NCBI GenBank assembly: GCA_018814045.1
Contig: JAHJAR010000060.1
Location: forward strand, 16,126 to 80,125
Reading direction: 5' to 3'
Source: Planctomycetota bacterium
GTDB taxonomy: Bacteria > Planctomycetota > Phycisphaerae > UBA1845 > Fen-1342
Length of the DNA stretch: 64,000 nt
Both the position numbers and the translations under genes were made by a program. Each line of letters starts with the position of its first letter. The first letter of the stretch is position 1. This document shows positions 1 to 8,412 of this stretch, piece by piece. The notes under the pieces were generated by a model. That model had not been told where the DNA came from, did not search any database, and saw nothing but the letters and a program-made list of their open reading frames with translations.

Positions 1-289
1 CCGCGGCCTGCGTCCGCCCCACCAGCACCAGCACGCTGTTGGCCGGCGAGCAGTACTTCAGATCCTCTTCGATCTGAAGCGTGAACTCGCGCACCCACGA
101 TTGCACCTCGGCCACCGCCGCGGCTTGCGTCGCCGTCCGCGTCGTAACCGAGAAGACGACGCCCACCACGCTGAGTGCCACGGTCAGCACCGCCAGCGAG
201 ACCAGCATCTCAACCAGCGTAAACGCCCGCCGCCCGCGCCGCCCGGACGCGCCCTGCGAAAGCCGGAGTGGAACCAAACGCTGCGTCAT
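1..289 (-). CDS. Pseudopilin, N-terminal part (runs off the window)
   Basis: This is the N-terminal part of a type II secretion/type IV pilus-like pseudopilin; the 3' end lies outside the window. After a basic leader the protein shows the prepilin peptidase motif RRAFTLVEMLVSLAVLTVAL: cleavage would fall before the Phe, the Glu at mature position 5 is present, and a hydrophobic helix follows. The start ATG overlaps the stop codon of the upstream pseudopilin (ATGA, 286-289), so the two are translationally coupled and it is the last visible gene of the gspE-gspF-pseudopilin operon. The residues after the helix look GspJ/PulG-like, but the minor-pilin class cannot be decided from the fragment. 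Confidence 0.85.
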   Translation of the reverse strand, partial: MTQRLVPLRLSQGASGRRGRRAFTLVEMLVSLAVLTVALSVVGVVFSVTTRTATQAAAVAEVQSWVREFTLQIEEDLKYCSPANSVLVLVGRTQAA

Positions 290-1671
290 GGAATCTCAGG
301 AAAACGAATGTACCGACGCGTAACCGCCAAAATCGGCGAACGATCCTCGAAACGCGGATTGCCGGCGGTATCCCGTTCCTTGAACGTCGGCGGAATCACC
401 CACACGGGCCAGCGCAACGGGTTGCCGTCGTTGACCCACGGGTAGAAACCGTTGCTCTTGACGACCACCGTCGTCAGGTCCGGCCGGTCGATCACCTCGT
501 AGATCGGCAGCGTGTCAGGCGCGTTCGGGACAAACCCGGCCATCTGCCCGCCCCAAGCGCCCAAGTTCGGCGCAACGTCGTTCACCGCCGGGATGATCAG
601 GGCCCCAACCGGTAACAGGTCACTGAAAGCCTCGAACATGTTCGTCGTGCGTTCCCGGCTGGCCCGGCACTTGAATGTCACCGTCGGCAAGTCGGGCCCG
701 GTCAGCGTACGCTCCAGCACATCGGTCCGGAAGAACGGCGGCACCGGCAGTTCCTTGAACGTCACCAGCCACGGAACGGGGGCCACGGCCGCCGGTCCCG
801 CGGCATACGCCCGCTTCGCCAGGACGTCGCTGCCTCCGGCCAGTGCGGTTTCGTCCGGGTCAAACCCGGTCGCCAATGCGATCGCGCTCGGCAACTCGAA
901 CAGGTGCTGCGTGGTCGGCCGGCGCACCGCGACCACCAGCACCTCGTACAGCGTGCTATCTCCGCTGCCCTTGTGCGAAGACGCGTCAGCCCGCCGATAG
1001 AACGCCGTCCAGCTCACACGCCGATCCACCGCCTCTTCCATCTCGGGCGTCGAGATGCGGGCAGCGTTGGGATCGTACTGCGAAGCAAAGAAGCCGCTGG
1101 TCGAAAACACGTCGTCCGGCGTGACCGGCGGATAGACGCGGGCCACCGCGGAGAGCGTCGGATGGTGGAAGAGGCTGTCGAATACGCCGTCGCCTGGGGG
1201 GATGTCAAAACCGATCGGGAAATCGACTTCTTCCTGCGGTGGCGTCGCGGTAAAGGTCGCAAGCCATTGCCGGATCATCTCCTCGGCCGGGTCGGCCCTG
1301 ACGGTCCACGCGCCGCCCGCCACCGGACGGACCACATTGGCCGCCACCAGCGGCCGCACCTTGATCACCGGCTCCCACGAGACCAGTGTTCCGGTCGCGT
1401 TCTGTCGTGGCCGAAAGACGTTATCCCGATACGCCGTCCGCGAGAGGCGGATGCAGCGATCGACCTCGTCCATGCCGTACTCGGCGGCGGCTTCGCCCGT
1501 GGCCATGTCGATCGAGTCACGCGTATACGTCAACCCGACCGGCAGCGCCGCCCCGATAATCAGCAGCCCGAAACCGAGGATGACCAGCGCGATCATCATC
1601 TCGGCCAGGCTGAATGCCCTGGGCATCCGCCTGTAGGCCCGCCCCGCGCCGCTGGTTCTAGTACCCATCAT
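286..1671 (-). CDS. Large pseudopilin-like protein with type IV methylation motif
   Basis: A 461-residue protein with a short basic leader, then AFSLAEMMIALVILGFGLL, a prepilin-type cleavage and helix signature. Here Ser-Leu replaces the more usual Thr-Leu, and the mature-position Glu is retained. The remaining ~420 residues are unusually long for a pseudopilin and show no enzymatic motif I recognise. It is likely a minor pseudopilin capping or decorating a secretion pseudopilus, processed by a prepilin peptidase and inserted in the inner membrane. The ATG at 1671 lies 8 bases past the stop of the previous gene and has an AAGGGA-type ribosome-binding site; it shares ATGA with the next gene. 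Family role is inferred from the N-terminus and operon position. Confidence 0.85.
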   Translation of the reverse strand: MMGTRTSGAGRAYRRMPRAFSLAEMMIALVILGFGLLIIGAALPVGLTYTRDSIDMATGEAAAEYGMDEVDRCIRLSRTAYRDNVFRPRQNATGTLVSWEPVIKVRPLVAANVVRPVAGGAWTVRADPAEEMIRQWLATFTATPPQEEVDFPIGFDIPPGDGVFDSLFHHPTLSAVARVYPPVTPDDVFSTSGFFASQYDPNAARISTPEMEEAVDRRVSWTAFYRRADASSHKGSGDSTLYEVLVVAVRRPTTQHLFELPSAIALATGFDPDETALAGGSDVLAKRAYAAGPAAVAPVPWLVTFKELPVPPFFRTDVLERTLTGPDLPTVTFKCRASRERTTNMFEAFSDLLPVGALIIPAVNDVAPNLGAWGGQMAGFVPNAPDTLPIYEVIDRPDLTTVVVKSNGFYPWVNDGNPLRWPVWVIPPTFKERDTAGNPRFEDRSPILAVTRRYIRFPEIP

Positions 1672-1679
1672 TCGATCCC

Positions 1680-2516
1680 TTACCTCATACTGTCCGCACG
1701 TTGAACGCCCATCACCAGCGCACCGCTATGCCGGTGCACAAAAAACGGCCGGCCGAACCGCCGCAGCGCAAGCTGACGGTCCGCACCGTTAGCGGAGCCG
1801 GCCACTTCCAGGAACGGCTCGCGCTTGTAGATGACAATGCCCGAAAAGTTGTAGCGCTGAATGTTAGTCGACTCGACCACATTCCCCGGCCCTTCCAGGT
1901 CGGCCCCCACGAGCTGGGATTTCTCCGGCGCTCCGCGTACGCCCGTACGCGGATCGAAGACGATCAGGAAGTCGTCCGCATTGAAGAAGCTCGGGTCGCC
2001 CGCATCCCGCTTGAACGTCTGCGGCACGCCGGCCAGGACGAAGTCGGCCCCGAAGTTGCCGTAGGGCGAAGCGTGCCCGACCAGACTGGTCGTCTCCGTG
2101 GCCAGGGCCTCCACCGGCGCCACCCACGTACTGCTCGACAACCGTAGCGGCGCGCTGCCCTTCAGCCGCTCGAACCGCTCGCTGAAAGCCACGTTGACGT
2201 TGCTGCCGCTGAACTGGTCGGTGCTGCACACGTACTTGTACGTCACCGCGTGCTGCTCGTCGCCGGCCTCCTGCGATTCCATCCGCTCCACCCGGTCCCA
2301 TCTGCCGGGCATAAAACGGACGGCCGTGATGCTCATATCCGCCAACGCCGTGATATGCGCCCGCGTCAGCACGCCGTTGATCGACTGCTGCGCGGCACTG
2401 AAGCGCGCTTCGGCGGTCATCGCGCTCAGCCCGGGGATAGCGATCGCCAATATGATCACAATCACCGTTATGACGACGATCAACTCGACGATGGTGAAGG
2501 CTGGCGAAGGACGCAT
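1680..2516 (-). CDS. Pseudopilin (GspH-like N-terminus)
   Basis: A 278-residue protein beginning MRPSPAFTIVELIVVITVIV: a very short leader, the F-T-x-x-E prepilin cleavage motif and a 20-residue hydrophobic helix. The frame stays open upstream to 2570, but the ATG at 2516 puts the cleavage motif 7 residues from the N-terminus, typical for this class, so it is preferred. The body carries no known catalytic motif. As a pseudopilin it would be held in the inner membrane until processed and built into the pseudopilus driven by the GspE-type ATPase of the same operon. GspH-like is only a guess from size and leader. Confidence 0.85.
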   Translation of the reverse strand: MRPSPAFTIVELIVVITVIVIILAIAIPGLSAMTAEARFSAAQQSINGVLTRAHITALADMSITAVRFMPGRWDRVERMESQEAGDEQHAVTYKYVCSTDQFSGSNVNVAFSERFERLKGSAPLRLSSSTWVAPVEALATETTSLVGHASPYGNFGADFVLAGVPQTFKRDAGDPSFFNADDFLIVFDPRTGVRGAPEKSQLVGADLEGPGNVVESTNIQRYNFSGIVIYKREPFLEVAGSANGADRQLALRRFGRPFFVHRHSGALVMGVQRADSMR

Positions 2517-2582
2517 TGTCACTTCGTCCCGTCTCAGAGCGTTATTCCATCTGTCGCGTACACAATCCATTGTAACGTACCG

Positions 2583-3611
2583 TTACCGATCCTGATCCGG
2601 AATATAGCCGTAGTCGTCGACGTCGTAGCCGCCCGCACCAGGGACGCCAGCCACCGCGCGCACCCAGCCATTCCCACTCGGATCTGAAACCGTGAACGTC
2701 CCCGTCGCGTCCACCTGCGCCGCGGGCGTGGGGAACGGCGTGCTGAAAACCCACTTCTTGCGGTCAAATACTTTCGTGTCGTTCGTGTATGCCTCCCGCT
2801 GAACTTCAAACACGTCGGCGGGCACACCGTGCGAGCGGAGCACCGGTATGCGGTCGGCCACGACCCAGCCCACCACGCCGTTGGCCCGGATGCCGCGCTC
2901 CAGCTTCACATGCAGGAAGTAGTCGAGCGGGACGCCCCAGGCGTCATAGAAACCGAGCACCTCGGTGCGCCGGTGCGCATTCGCCGCCCCGCCGGCCCCG
3001 CGCGTGTTGACGTACTCACCTTCTGGCTCGTTATTGGGCAGTTCCTTGCGGGCTTGCTCCGGCACCTGCGACACCGCGTCGGAGGCGTAGAGCCGCAAGT
3101 ACGTGTACAACGCCCGAATATCGTCGTTGGCCCTGTCAAACTGCGGCTCGGTCTCAATATTGACCCAGTTCGGCGTTTGCCCCCCATTCGCGTTGCCCAA
3201 ATCACGCATCAGACGCCAATCCAGCGTCCTCGGTGCATCTTTCGTCCAATCCGTGTTCGTGAACGGCTCCAACGAATACGCCACCGAATTCACCGCACCG
3301 TTGTCGCCGGCGAGCTGGTAGGGCGGGAAGTTGCCGAATGTGCGGCCGCTGCGCCGGTTGTACACGGACTTCAGCGGGTCCACGCTCGCGAACTGATCGA
3401 TCGCGGCGTGGATCGTACGCATGATGTTCTCAGTGGCCCGCACCTTGTGGCTCTGCATGACCTTCCCGGCCACCATCACCAGGATCACGACCAGCAGCCC
3501 GATCACCGCGATCACGACCAGCAACTCAACCAGAGTGAAGGCCGCCCGACCGTCACGCCGCGTTGCGCGCCGCTGTCTGGCTCTTTGGGCTGGCTTCTGT
3601 CGCGTGGTCAC
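2583..3611 (-). CDS. Pseudopilin (GspG-like N-terminus)
   Basis: A protein of about 342 residues with a long, very basic leader rich in Arg, then AAFTLVELLVVIAVIGLLVV, a textbook prepilin cleavage and membrane helix. The start is uncertain. GTG at 3611 has a GAGGA site 8 bases upstream and is preferred; an earlier GTG at 3635 is in frame but lacks a good site. Most of the protein is an extracytoplasmic domain of unknown fold, much longer than the ~140 residues of classical GspG. It is separated from the preceding pseudopilin gene by a 151-bp palindromic element (3640-3790), so the operon message may form a strong hairpin there. Confidence 0.85.
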   Translation of the reverse strand: MTTRQKPAQRARQRRATRRDGRAAFTLVELLVVIAVIGLLVVILVMVAGKVMQSHKVRATENIMRTIHAAIDQFASVDPLKSVYNRRSGRTFGNFPPYQLAGDNGAVNSVAYSLEPFTNTDWTKDAPRTLDWRLMRDLGNANGGQTPNWVNIETEPQFDRANDDIRALYTYLRLYASDAVSQVPEQARKELPNNEPEGEYVNTRGAGGAANAHRRTEVLGFYDAWGVPLDYFLHVKLERGIRANGVVGWVVADRIPVLRSHGVPADVFEVQREAYTNDTKVFDRKKWVFSTPFPTPAAQVDATGTFTVSDPSGNGWVRAVAGVPGAGGYDVDDYGYIPDQDR

Positions 3612-3639
3612 GATGGCAGTCCTCGTTGCGTGCACCGGC

Positions 3640-3790
3640 TAGTGTAGTGCTTCACAATCACGGCATCATATTCAAACCCGAGCCGCGACCGTCAGGGAGC
3701 GGTTGTCGGCGTCGCCGACGGGTTCTCGATACAACCGCTCCCTGACGGTCGCGGCTCGGAAGGATGTCGTATTTGTGAGACACTACACTA
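3640..3790. repeat. Mosaic palindromic element, copy A (complete, 151 bp)
   Basis: The ends are imperfect 17-bp inverted repeats: TAGTGTAGTGCTTCACA at the left and the complement of TAGTGTAGTGTCTCACA at the right. Inside is a perfect 27-bp inverted repeat (3680-3706 against 3731-3757, containing CGACCGTCAGGGAGCGG) with a smaller self-complementary loop. The last three bases (3788-3790, CTA) are the TAG stop codon of the adjoining pseudopilin gene. There is no ORF inside. Related copies lie at 18608, 24070, 26116 and 47491. The structure fits a non-autonomous mobile element or a large REP-type repeat; no transposase with these ends is in the window. Confidence 0.9.
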
Positions 3791-4831
3791 GAGTCCGTTA
3801 TGCTTGAAGTTGGCGATATCGTCCGCGTTGCCGTATACGCCGTCCTGCCCGGGGCTGATCAGCAGGTACGAATCGCGATTGTGCGGCGCCAGCTTGGCCC
3901 GGACGTTGCGGTCCTCGACGTACCACTCGAAGGTCCCTTCTTGTGTGCGGGCCCCGCCGCCGCCCGAACCCTGGAGCGGCGGCTTGCCGCTGGGGGCCTG
4001 CAACTGGTGCAGCTCGCCGGTCGGCTCGAGCACGAGGCGGTTGTCCCCACGCTGTCGGACCAGCTCGCCGTTATCCCGCCAGTGGTAGATGCCGCGGTCG
4101 ATCGGGTCGCTGACGGCGAACGGATCACGGTCAACCATCTGCACGCCCGACGGGTCCGCCCGCCAGTACAGGATCGGGTAACCGAAGGAGTCCAGGAACA
4201 TGGGGAACTGGCGCTCGATCGGCGACATGCCGGCCGACTCCCGCGCCTTGCGTTCGGCCGGGATGTCGAAGCTGCCACCGAAGAGCTTTTCGTCCCAGTC
4301 GCTCATGCGCATCTTGCTCAGATCGACGAACGGTCCGGAGCGGGCGAAGCGTGGGACACCCTTCTCTTTGCTCACGCGATAGGCGCCCGGCGAGGCGGGT
4401 GTGCCCTGGTCGGTGTCAACCGCCCAGCGCTGGTTGGAATTGGTGGCCGTATCGCGAAACGCCCGAAAGCCGGGACAGCCGAGCAGGTCGGCGCCGGCCA
4501 GGGCCCAAACGAGCAACCCGGCCCCGGCAATCTCGAACTCGTCACCATCCTTGTAAGGGCTGGCCACCATCCGATCGGTCCGATCCGAGGCCGAGGGCGG
4601 CAGGCCGCCGCCGATGCGGCCATCGGCCCGAAAGCTCTCCAGCGCGGTCTCCAGCGAAGCGAACGCGGCCAGGGTCGAGGCGACCCGAGCCTGCTTGCGG
4701 ACCTGGTTCACCGCGGGCAGCAGGATCCCGATCAGCAGCGCGATGATCACCATGACCGCCAGGAGCTCGACCAGCGTAAACCCGCGCCTGGCGCTGCGGC
4801 CGCGTTTCAGTGACCCGGTCTTGCTATTCAT
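3788..4831 (-). CDS. Pseudopilin, first of the pilin run
   Basis: A 347-residue protein with a basic leader ending RRGFTLVELLAVMVIIALLI, a clear prepilin cleavage site with Glu at mature position 5, and a membrane helix. The rest is a soluble periplasmic-type domain with conserved-looking Trp/Asp/Gly segments near the C-terminus (SPGQDGVYGNADDI), reminiscent of the calcium-binding tail of GspG-like pseudopilins. The ATG at 4831 has GAGGAG 8 bases upstream and lies 21 bases after the gspF stop. The TAG stop codon is the terminal triplet of repeat copy A, so the present C-terminus was probably set by that element. Confidence 0.87.
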   Translation of the reverse strand: MNSKTGSLKRGRSARRGFTLVELLAVMVIIALLIGILLPAVNQVRKQARVASTLAAFASLETALESFRADGRIGGGLPPSASDRTDRMVASPYKDGDEFEIAGAGLLVWALAGADLLGCPGFRAFRDTATNSNQRWAVDTDQGTPASPGAYRVSKEKGVPRFARSGPFVDLSKMRMSDWDEKLFGGSFDIPAERKARESAGMSPIERQFPMFLDSFGYPILYWRADPSGVQMVDRDPFAVSDPIDRGIYHWRDNGELVRQRGDNRLVLEPTGELHQLQAPSGKPPLQGSGGGGARTQEGTFEWYVEDRNVRAKLAPHNRDSYLLISPGQDGVYGNADDIANFKHNGL

Positions 4832-4852
4832 CTTCAGAACTCCTCGTCACCC

Positions 4853-6118
4853 TTACGCCGACAGGGTGTTAATCAGACTCACCAACGGCAGGAACAACGA
4901 CACGACGATGAAACCGACGATCAAGCCCAGCACGACGACCATGATCGGCTCGAGCAGGCTGACCAGCGAGGCCACCAGCGTATCGACCTCGTCGTCGTAG
5001 TTGTCGGCGACCTTCATCAGCATCTTGTCCAACTCGCCCGTTTCCTCGCCGACGTCCACCATGTTGACCACGATCGAGTCGACGCACTTCGAGGCCCGCA
5101 GGGGATTGGCGAATGAATCACCCTCGCGGATCGAATCGTGAATGTTGCCCATCATGCGGGCGTAGATCTCGTTGCCCGTGGTGTCCTTCGTAATGTTGAT
5201 CGCTTCCAGAATCGGGACGCCCGCCGAGATCAGCGTGCCCAGCGTGCGCGTGAAACGCGCGATGCCCGACTTACTCACGATCTGGCCGGCGACGGGCACC
5301 TTCAGCACGATCGAGTCGATAACATAGCGTCCCATGCGGGCCTGGCGGATCAGTTTGAAAGTCATGATCGCAATGATTGGCGAGACCAGCAGAACCACCC
5401 AACCGGGGGGAGTGCCGGTTGCGAACCAGTTCGAGATGTTGATCAGCAGAACCGTCGGCGCGGGCAACGACGCCCCGAAATCCAGGAAGATCTCGCGAAA
5501 CTTCGGCACCACCTGCACCATGATGAACGACACGATCGTACCCGCGATCGTGATCACCACCGAGGGGTAGATCATCGCACCGACGATCTTGCGGCGGAGC
5601 TTCTGGGCCTTCTCCATGAAGTCGGCCAGCCGCTGGAGAATCACGTCGAGCACACCACCCGCTTCGCCGGCGGCCACCATGTTGCAGTACAGACGGTTGA
5701 AAGCCTTCGGATGACGGGCCATGGCTTCCGAGAGCGTGGCCCCCGATTCGACGTCTTCGCCCGTTTGCTTGATCACGTTCTTCAGCATGCCCGGCTTCTG
5801 CTGTTGCTCCAGGATGCGCATGCTGCGCAGAATGGGCAGGCCGGCGTCCTGGAGCGTCGAAAGCTGACGCGTAAACGCGGCCAGAGCCTTCGTCGATACC
5901 CAGCCCAGACCCGTGCCAGCCGCCTTGCGCCGTGAAGGGCCAGCGGCGGCCTCCCTGCGGGCGGCGGCCTTCTTCTTGTCGACCTTCTCGGATACCTTGG
6001 TCGGGAAGTAGCCCAACCCGCGCACCTTGGCGACCGCGTCCTCCTTGGTCGGCGCCTCGACCTCCGCCTTCACTTCCTGTCCCGAGGCGTTCAGAGCTTC
6101 ATACGCGAACACCGCCAT
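4853..6118 (-). CDS. gspF: Type II secretion/type IV pilus inner-membrane platform protein GspF/PilC
   Basis: This 421-residue polytopic protein anchors the assembly ATPase and pseudopilus. Two GspF domains are visible. The first has FTRQLSTLQDAGLPILRSMR and the membrane segment around IYPSVVITIAGTIVSFIMVQ. The second has FTRTLGTLISAGVPILEAI and a C-terminal hydrophobic segment (PIMVVVLGLIVGFIVVSLFL). The N-terminus (MAVFAYEALNASGQEV) is the usual GspF opening, so ATG 6118 with GGAG upstream is chosen over an in-frame upstream Met at 6196. It sits between gspE and the pseudopilin genes, the normal gene order. Length matches the family (about 400). Confidence 0.95.
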   Translation of the reverse strand: MAVFAYEALNASGQEVKAEVEAPTKEDAVAKVRGLGYFPTKVSEKVDKKKAAARREAAAGPSRRKAAGTGLGWVSTKALAAFTRQLSTLQDAGLPILRSMRILEQQQKPGMLKNVIKQTGEDVESGATLSEAMARHPKAFNRLYCNMVAAGEAGGVLDVILQRLADFMEKAQKLRRKIVGAMIYPSVVITIAGTIVSFIMVQVVPKFREIFLDFGASLPAPTVLLINISNWFATGTPPGWVVLLVSPIIAIMTFKLIRQARMGRYVIDSIVLKVPVAGQIVSKSGIARFTRTLGTLISAGVPILEAINITKDTTGNEIYARMMGNIHDSIREGDSFANPLRASKCVDSIVVNMVDVGEETGELDKMLMKVADNYDDEVDTLVASLVSLLEPIMVVVLGLIVGFIVVSLFLPLVSLINTLSA

Positions 6119-6325
6119 TGTCGTGTCTCCGCCTAGTCTTTGGCACAGGCTGAGGGGGCCTGATCCATCCCGGCTCAGGATTGTGCCACGCAACACCTAC
6201 CAGAACTTCTCTATTATGCACGGTCCCAAGTGGCCGGATAGTCAGGCTCATGATTATCGGACAACCATCAGCCCAACCACACCACCACCGGGACCCGCTG
6301 CAACCAGTGGCGCCGCGTTGCCTCT

Positions 6326-8080
6326 TTATCCACCCTCCTCCGCAACCGTCTCGCGCACGACCTCCTCGATCGTCGTGACCCCGTCATACATGGCCAGCAT
6401 GCCCACCTCACGCAGCATGCGCATCCCGTGCTTGCGCGCTTCCTGTCGCAGCACGGCCGTCGATGCGTGTTTCATTATTAACTCACGCAACTCGTCGTCG
6501 AGTATCATGATCTCAAACAGCGCCATACGCCCGCGGTAGCCGGTGTTGTTGCAGTAGTCACAACCCTTGCCGTAATAAAACGTCCGTCCGGTAACGTCGG
6601 CGGTCGTCAACGCCAGTTCCATGAGTTGCTGCTCGGCGGGGACATACTCCTCCTTGCAGTTGCCGCAGATCTTGCGAACCAGCCGCTGCCCCAGAATGGC
6701 CTCCAGCGTCGCGGTGACCAGGAACGGCTCCAGCCCCAGGTCGAGCAAACGCGCAATCGAGCTGGGGGCGTCGTTGGTATGCAGCGTGGTGAAGACCAAG
6801 TGCCCCGTAAGTGACGCCTGTACAGAGATTTGCGCCGTTTCGAGGTCGCGAATCTCGCCCACCAGCACAATGTCCGGGTCCTGTCGCAGAAAGCTCCGCA
6901 GGCAGCGCGCGAAGGTCAATCCGATATCCGGCTTCACTTGGCACTGGATCATTCCGTCGATGTCGTACTCGACCGGGTCTTCACTGGTCAGGATCTTCGT
7001 CTCGACCGTGTTCAGCTCGCGCAGCGCCGAGTAAAGCGTCGTGGTCTTTCCTGACCCGGTCGGGCCGGTAACGATGATGATCCCGTGTGGCTTTTTGATG
7101 AGCTGCCGGACTGGCGCCAGTTCCTCCTCGCGAAAGCCCAGTTGCTCCAAATCCAGGTTAACCTGCGTCCGGTCAAGGACGCGCAACACCACGCTCTCCC
7201 CAAACATCGTCGGCAATACCGCCACACGCAGGTCTACCGGGCGGCCCTCGATGAGCAGCTCGATGCGGCCGTCTTGTGGCAACCGTCGCTCCGCGATGTC
7301 CAGGTTCGCCATCACCTTGACGCGCGAGGCGATGGCCATCGCCACGTATTTCGGCGGCGGCACCATCTCGAACAGGATGCCGTCGATGCGATAGCGCATC
7401 TTGAACTCGTCCTCGAACGGCTCGAAATGGACATCGGAACTGCGGTCGCGGATGGCCTGGAGCAAAACCAGGTTGACCAGCTTCTTGACCGGGTTACTGG
7501 CGGCCATTTCCTTCAGCTCGTCCAGATCGATGCTCTCGCCGCGCCCCTCGAACTTGGCCAGTTCCTCATCAGCCCCGATCTCGGAGATGATCTCGTTGAT
7601 GGTCTCGGCGGCCTCCTCGGGATAGTAACGGTTGAGAGCTTCGGTCATGTCCTCATCGGTGGTGATGCGGGCCACGACCGTGTAACCCATCAGCGTCTTG
7701 AGGTCATCGGTGGCGTGAAAGTTGTCCGGGCTGGCCAGCGCAACGCCGAGTGTGTTCGTATCCCGGTCATACTCGGTGGGCACGATGTGGTAGGCTTGGG
7801 CCATCTGGGCGGGGATCAGATCGATCACAGACTGATCGATATCGATGACCCCGAGCGTGATCGACTCCATGCCGACCTGGGCCGCCAGAGCGCGGTGGAC
7901 GTCCGCCTCTTCGACGTAGCCCATCTCGATCAAGAGCTGCCCCAGCGGACCGCGTTTCTTCTTTTGCAGTTCCAGGGCTTCGGACACCTGCACGCGCGTG
8001 ACCTTGCCCATCTTGATCAGGATGCGCCCCAGCGGACGCCCCTTTAGCTGCGCGATCGGCGGCATGCCGTCTTCAGCCAT
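6326..8080 (-). CDS. gspE: Type II secretion/type IV pilus assembly ATPase GspE/PilB
   Basis: A hexameric cytoplasmic ATPase of 584 residues that drives pseudopilus assembly. The N-terminal ~180 residues form a MshEN/T2SSE_N-type domain (PLGQLLIEMGYVEEADVHRA). Motifs that follow are Walker A GPTGSGKTTT near residue 340, the Asp box (TSEDPVEYDIDG), Walker B region PDIVLVGEIRD, the His box TGHLVFTTLHTNDA, and a tetracysteine zinc site (CGNC near 470, CDYC near 506). ATG 8080 has AAGGAG 6 bases upstream. It is the first gene of the operon. GspE and PilB cannot be told apart reliably by motif, and no secretin, GspK-M or pilT gene is in the window. Confidence 0.95.
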   Translation of the reverse strand: MAEDGMPPIAQLKGRPLGRILIKMGKVTRVQVSEALELQKKKRGPLGQLLIEMGYVEEADVHRALAAQVGMESITLGVIDIDQSVIDLIPAQMAQAYHIVPTEYDRDTNTLGVALASPDNFHATDDLKTLMGYTVVARITTDEDMTEALNRYYPEEAAETINEIISEIGADEELAKFEGRGESIDLDELKEMAASNPVKKLVNLVLLQAIRDRSSDVHFEPFEDEFKMRYRIDGILFEMVPPPKYVAMAIASRVKVMANLDIAERRLPQDGRIELLIEGRPVDLRVAVLPTMFGESVVLRVLDRTQVNLDLEQLGFREEELAPVRQLIKKPHGIIIVTGPTGSGKTTTLYSALRELNTVETKILTSEDPVEYDIDGMIQCQVKPDIGLTFARCLRSFLRQDPDIVLVGEIRDLETAQISVQASLTGHLVFTTLHTNDAPSSIARLLDLGLEPFLVTATLEAILGQRLVRKICGNCKEEYVPAEQQLMELALTTADVTGRTFYYGKGCDYCNNTGYRGRMALFEIMILDDELRELIMKHASTAVLRQEARKHGMRMLREVGMLAMYDGVTTIEEVVRETVAEEGG

Positions 8081-8162
8081 GCAGTTCTCCTTGCTCTAAG
8101 CGGGTTAGTATACCCGCCCGCTCCGCCGTCGTGAACAATCTGAACGACCGCCCGCGCGCCAA

Positions 8163-8262
8163 GGGTGTACCGCTGGATCGTGGCGAGTGGCAGGCACGGA
8201 GGCCTGCCCCACTTGCTGGGTGGGGCGGGCGTCCCCGCCCGCCAGAGTCTTGCGGTACACCC
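8163..8262. repeat. 100-bp MITE-like element, copy 1, with 9-bp target duplication
   Basis: The ends are perfect 11-bp inverted repeats GGGTGTACCGC and GCGGTACACCC. Two hairpins lie inside (GGCAGGCACGGAGGCCTGCC and GGCGGGCGTCCCCGCCCGCC). The same 9 bases, GCGCGCCAA, flank both sides (8154-8162 and 8263-8271), which looks like a target-site duplication. The copy at 63888-63987 has the same length and differs at two positions only. It has no coding capacity; a transposase elsewhere would be needed to move it. Confidence 0.92.
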
Positions 8263-8348
8263 GCGCGCCAACGCCGGACTCTGCGGACGATGTCGAGATC
8301 GCGCCGGCCAAATGCGTGCACTGCCGTGGGGAAAGGGCTCTCCGCTGA

Positions 8349-8372
8349 GCCGCGGCCTTCAGCCCGCGCGGC
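8349..8372. repeat. Short REP-like palindrome (GCGG..TTCAGCCCGC type)
   Basis: An imperfect palindrome with core CGGCCTTCAGCCCGCGCGG. A near copy with core CGGGCTTCAGCCCGCGCGG is found at 49096-49119, inside the CocE-type hydrolase gene. It is probably a dispersed REP-like unit. Confidence 0.6.
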
Positions 8373-8412
8373 CACACGTCCAGTGGACTGTCGCCAGATC
8401 GCGCGCGGTGAT

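Larger units (their letters stand above)
8081..8412. other. Intergenic region with mobile repeats
   Basis: This 332-bp gap between gspE and arcC has no convincing gene. It holds the 100-bp element at 8163-8262 with its 9-bp flanking direct repeat, and the small palindrome at 8349-8372. Confidence 0.7.
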
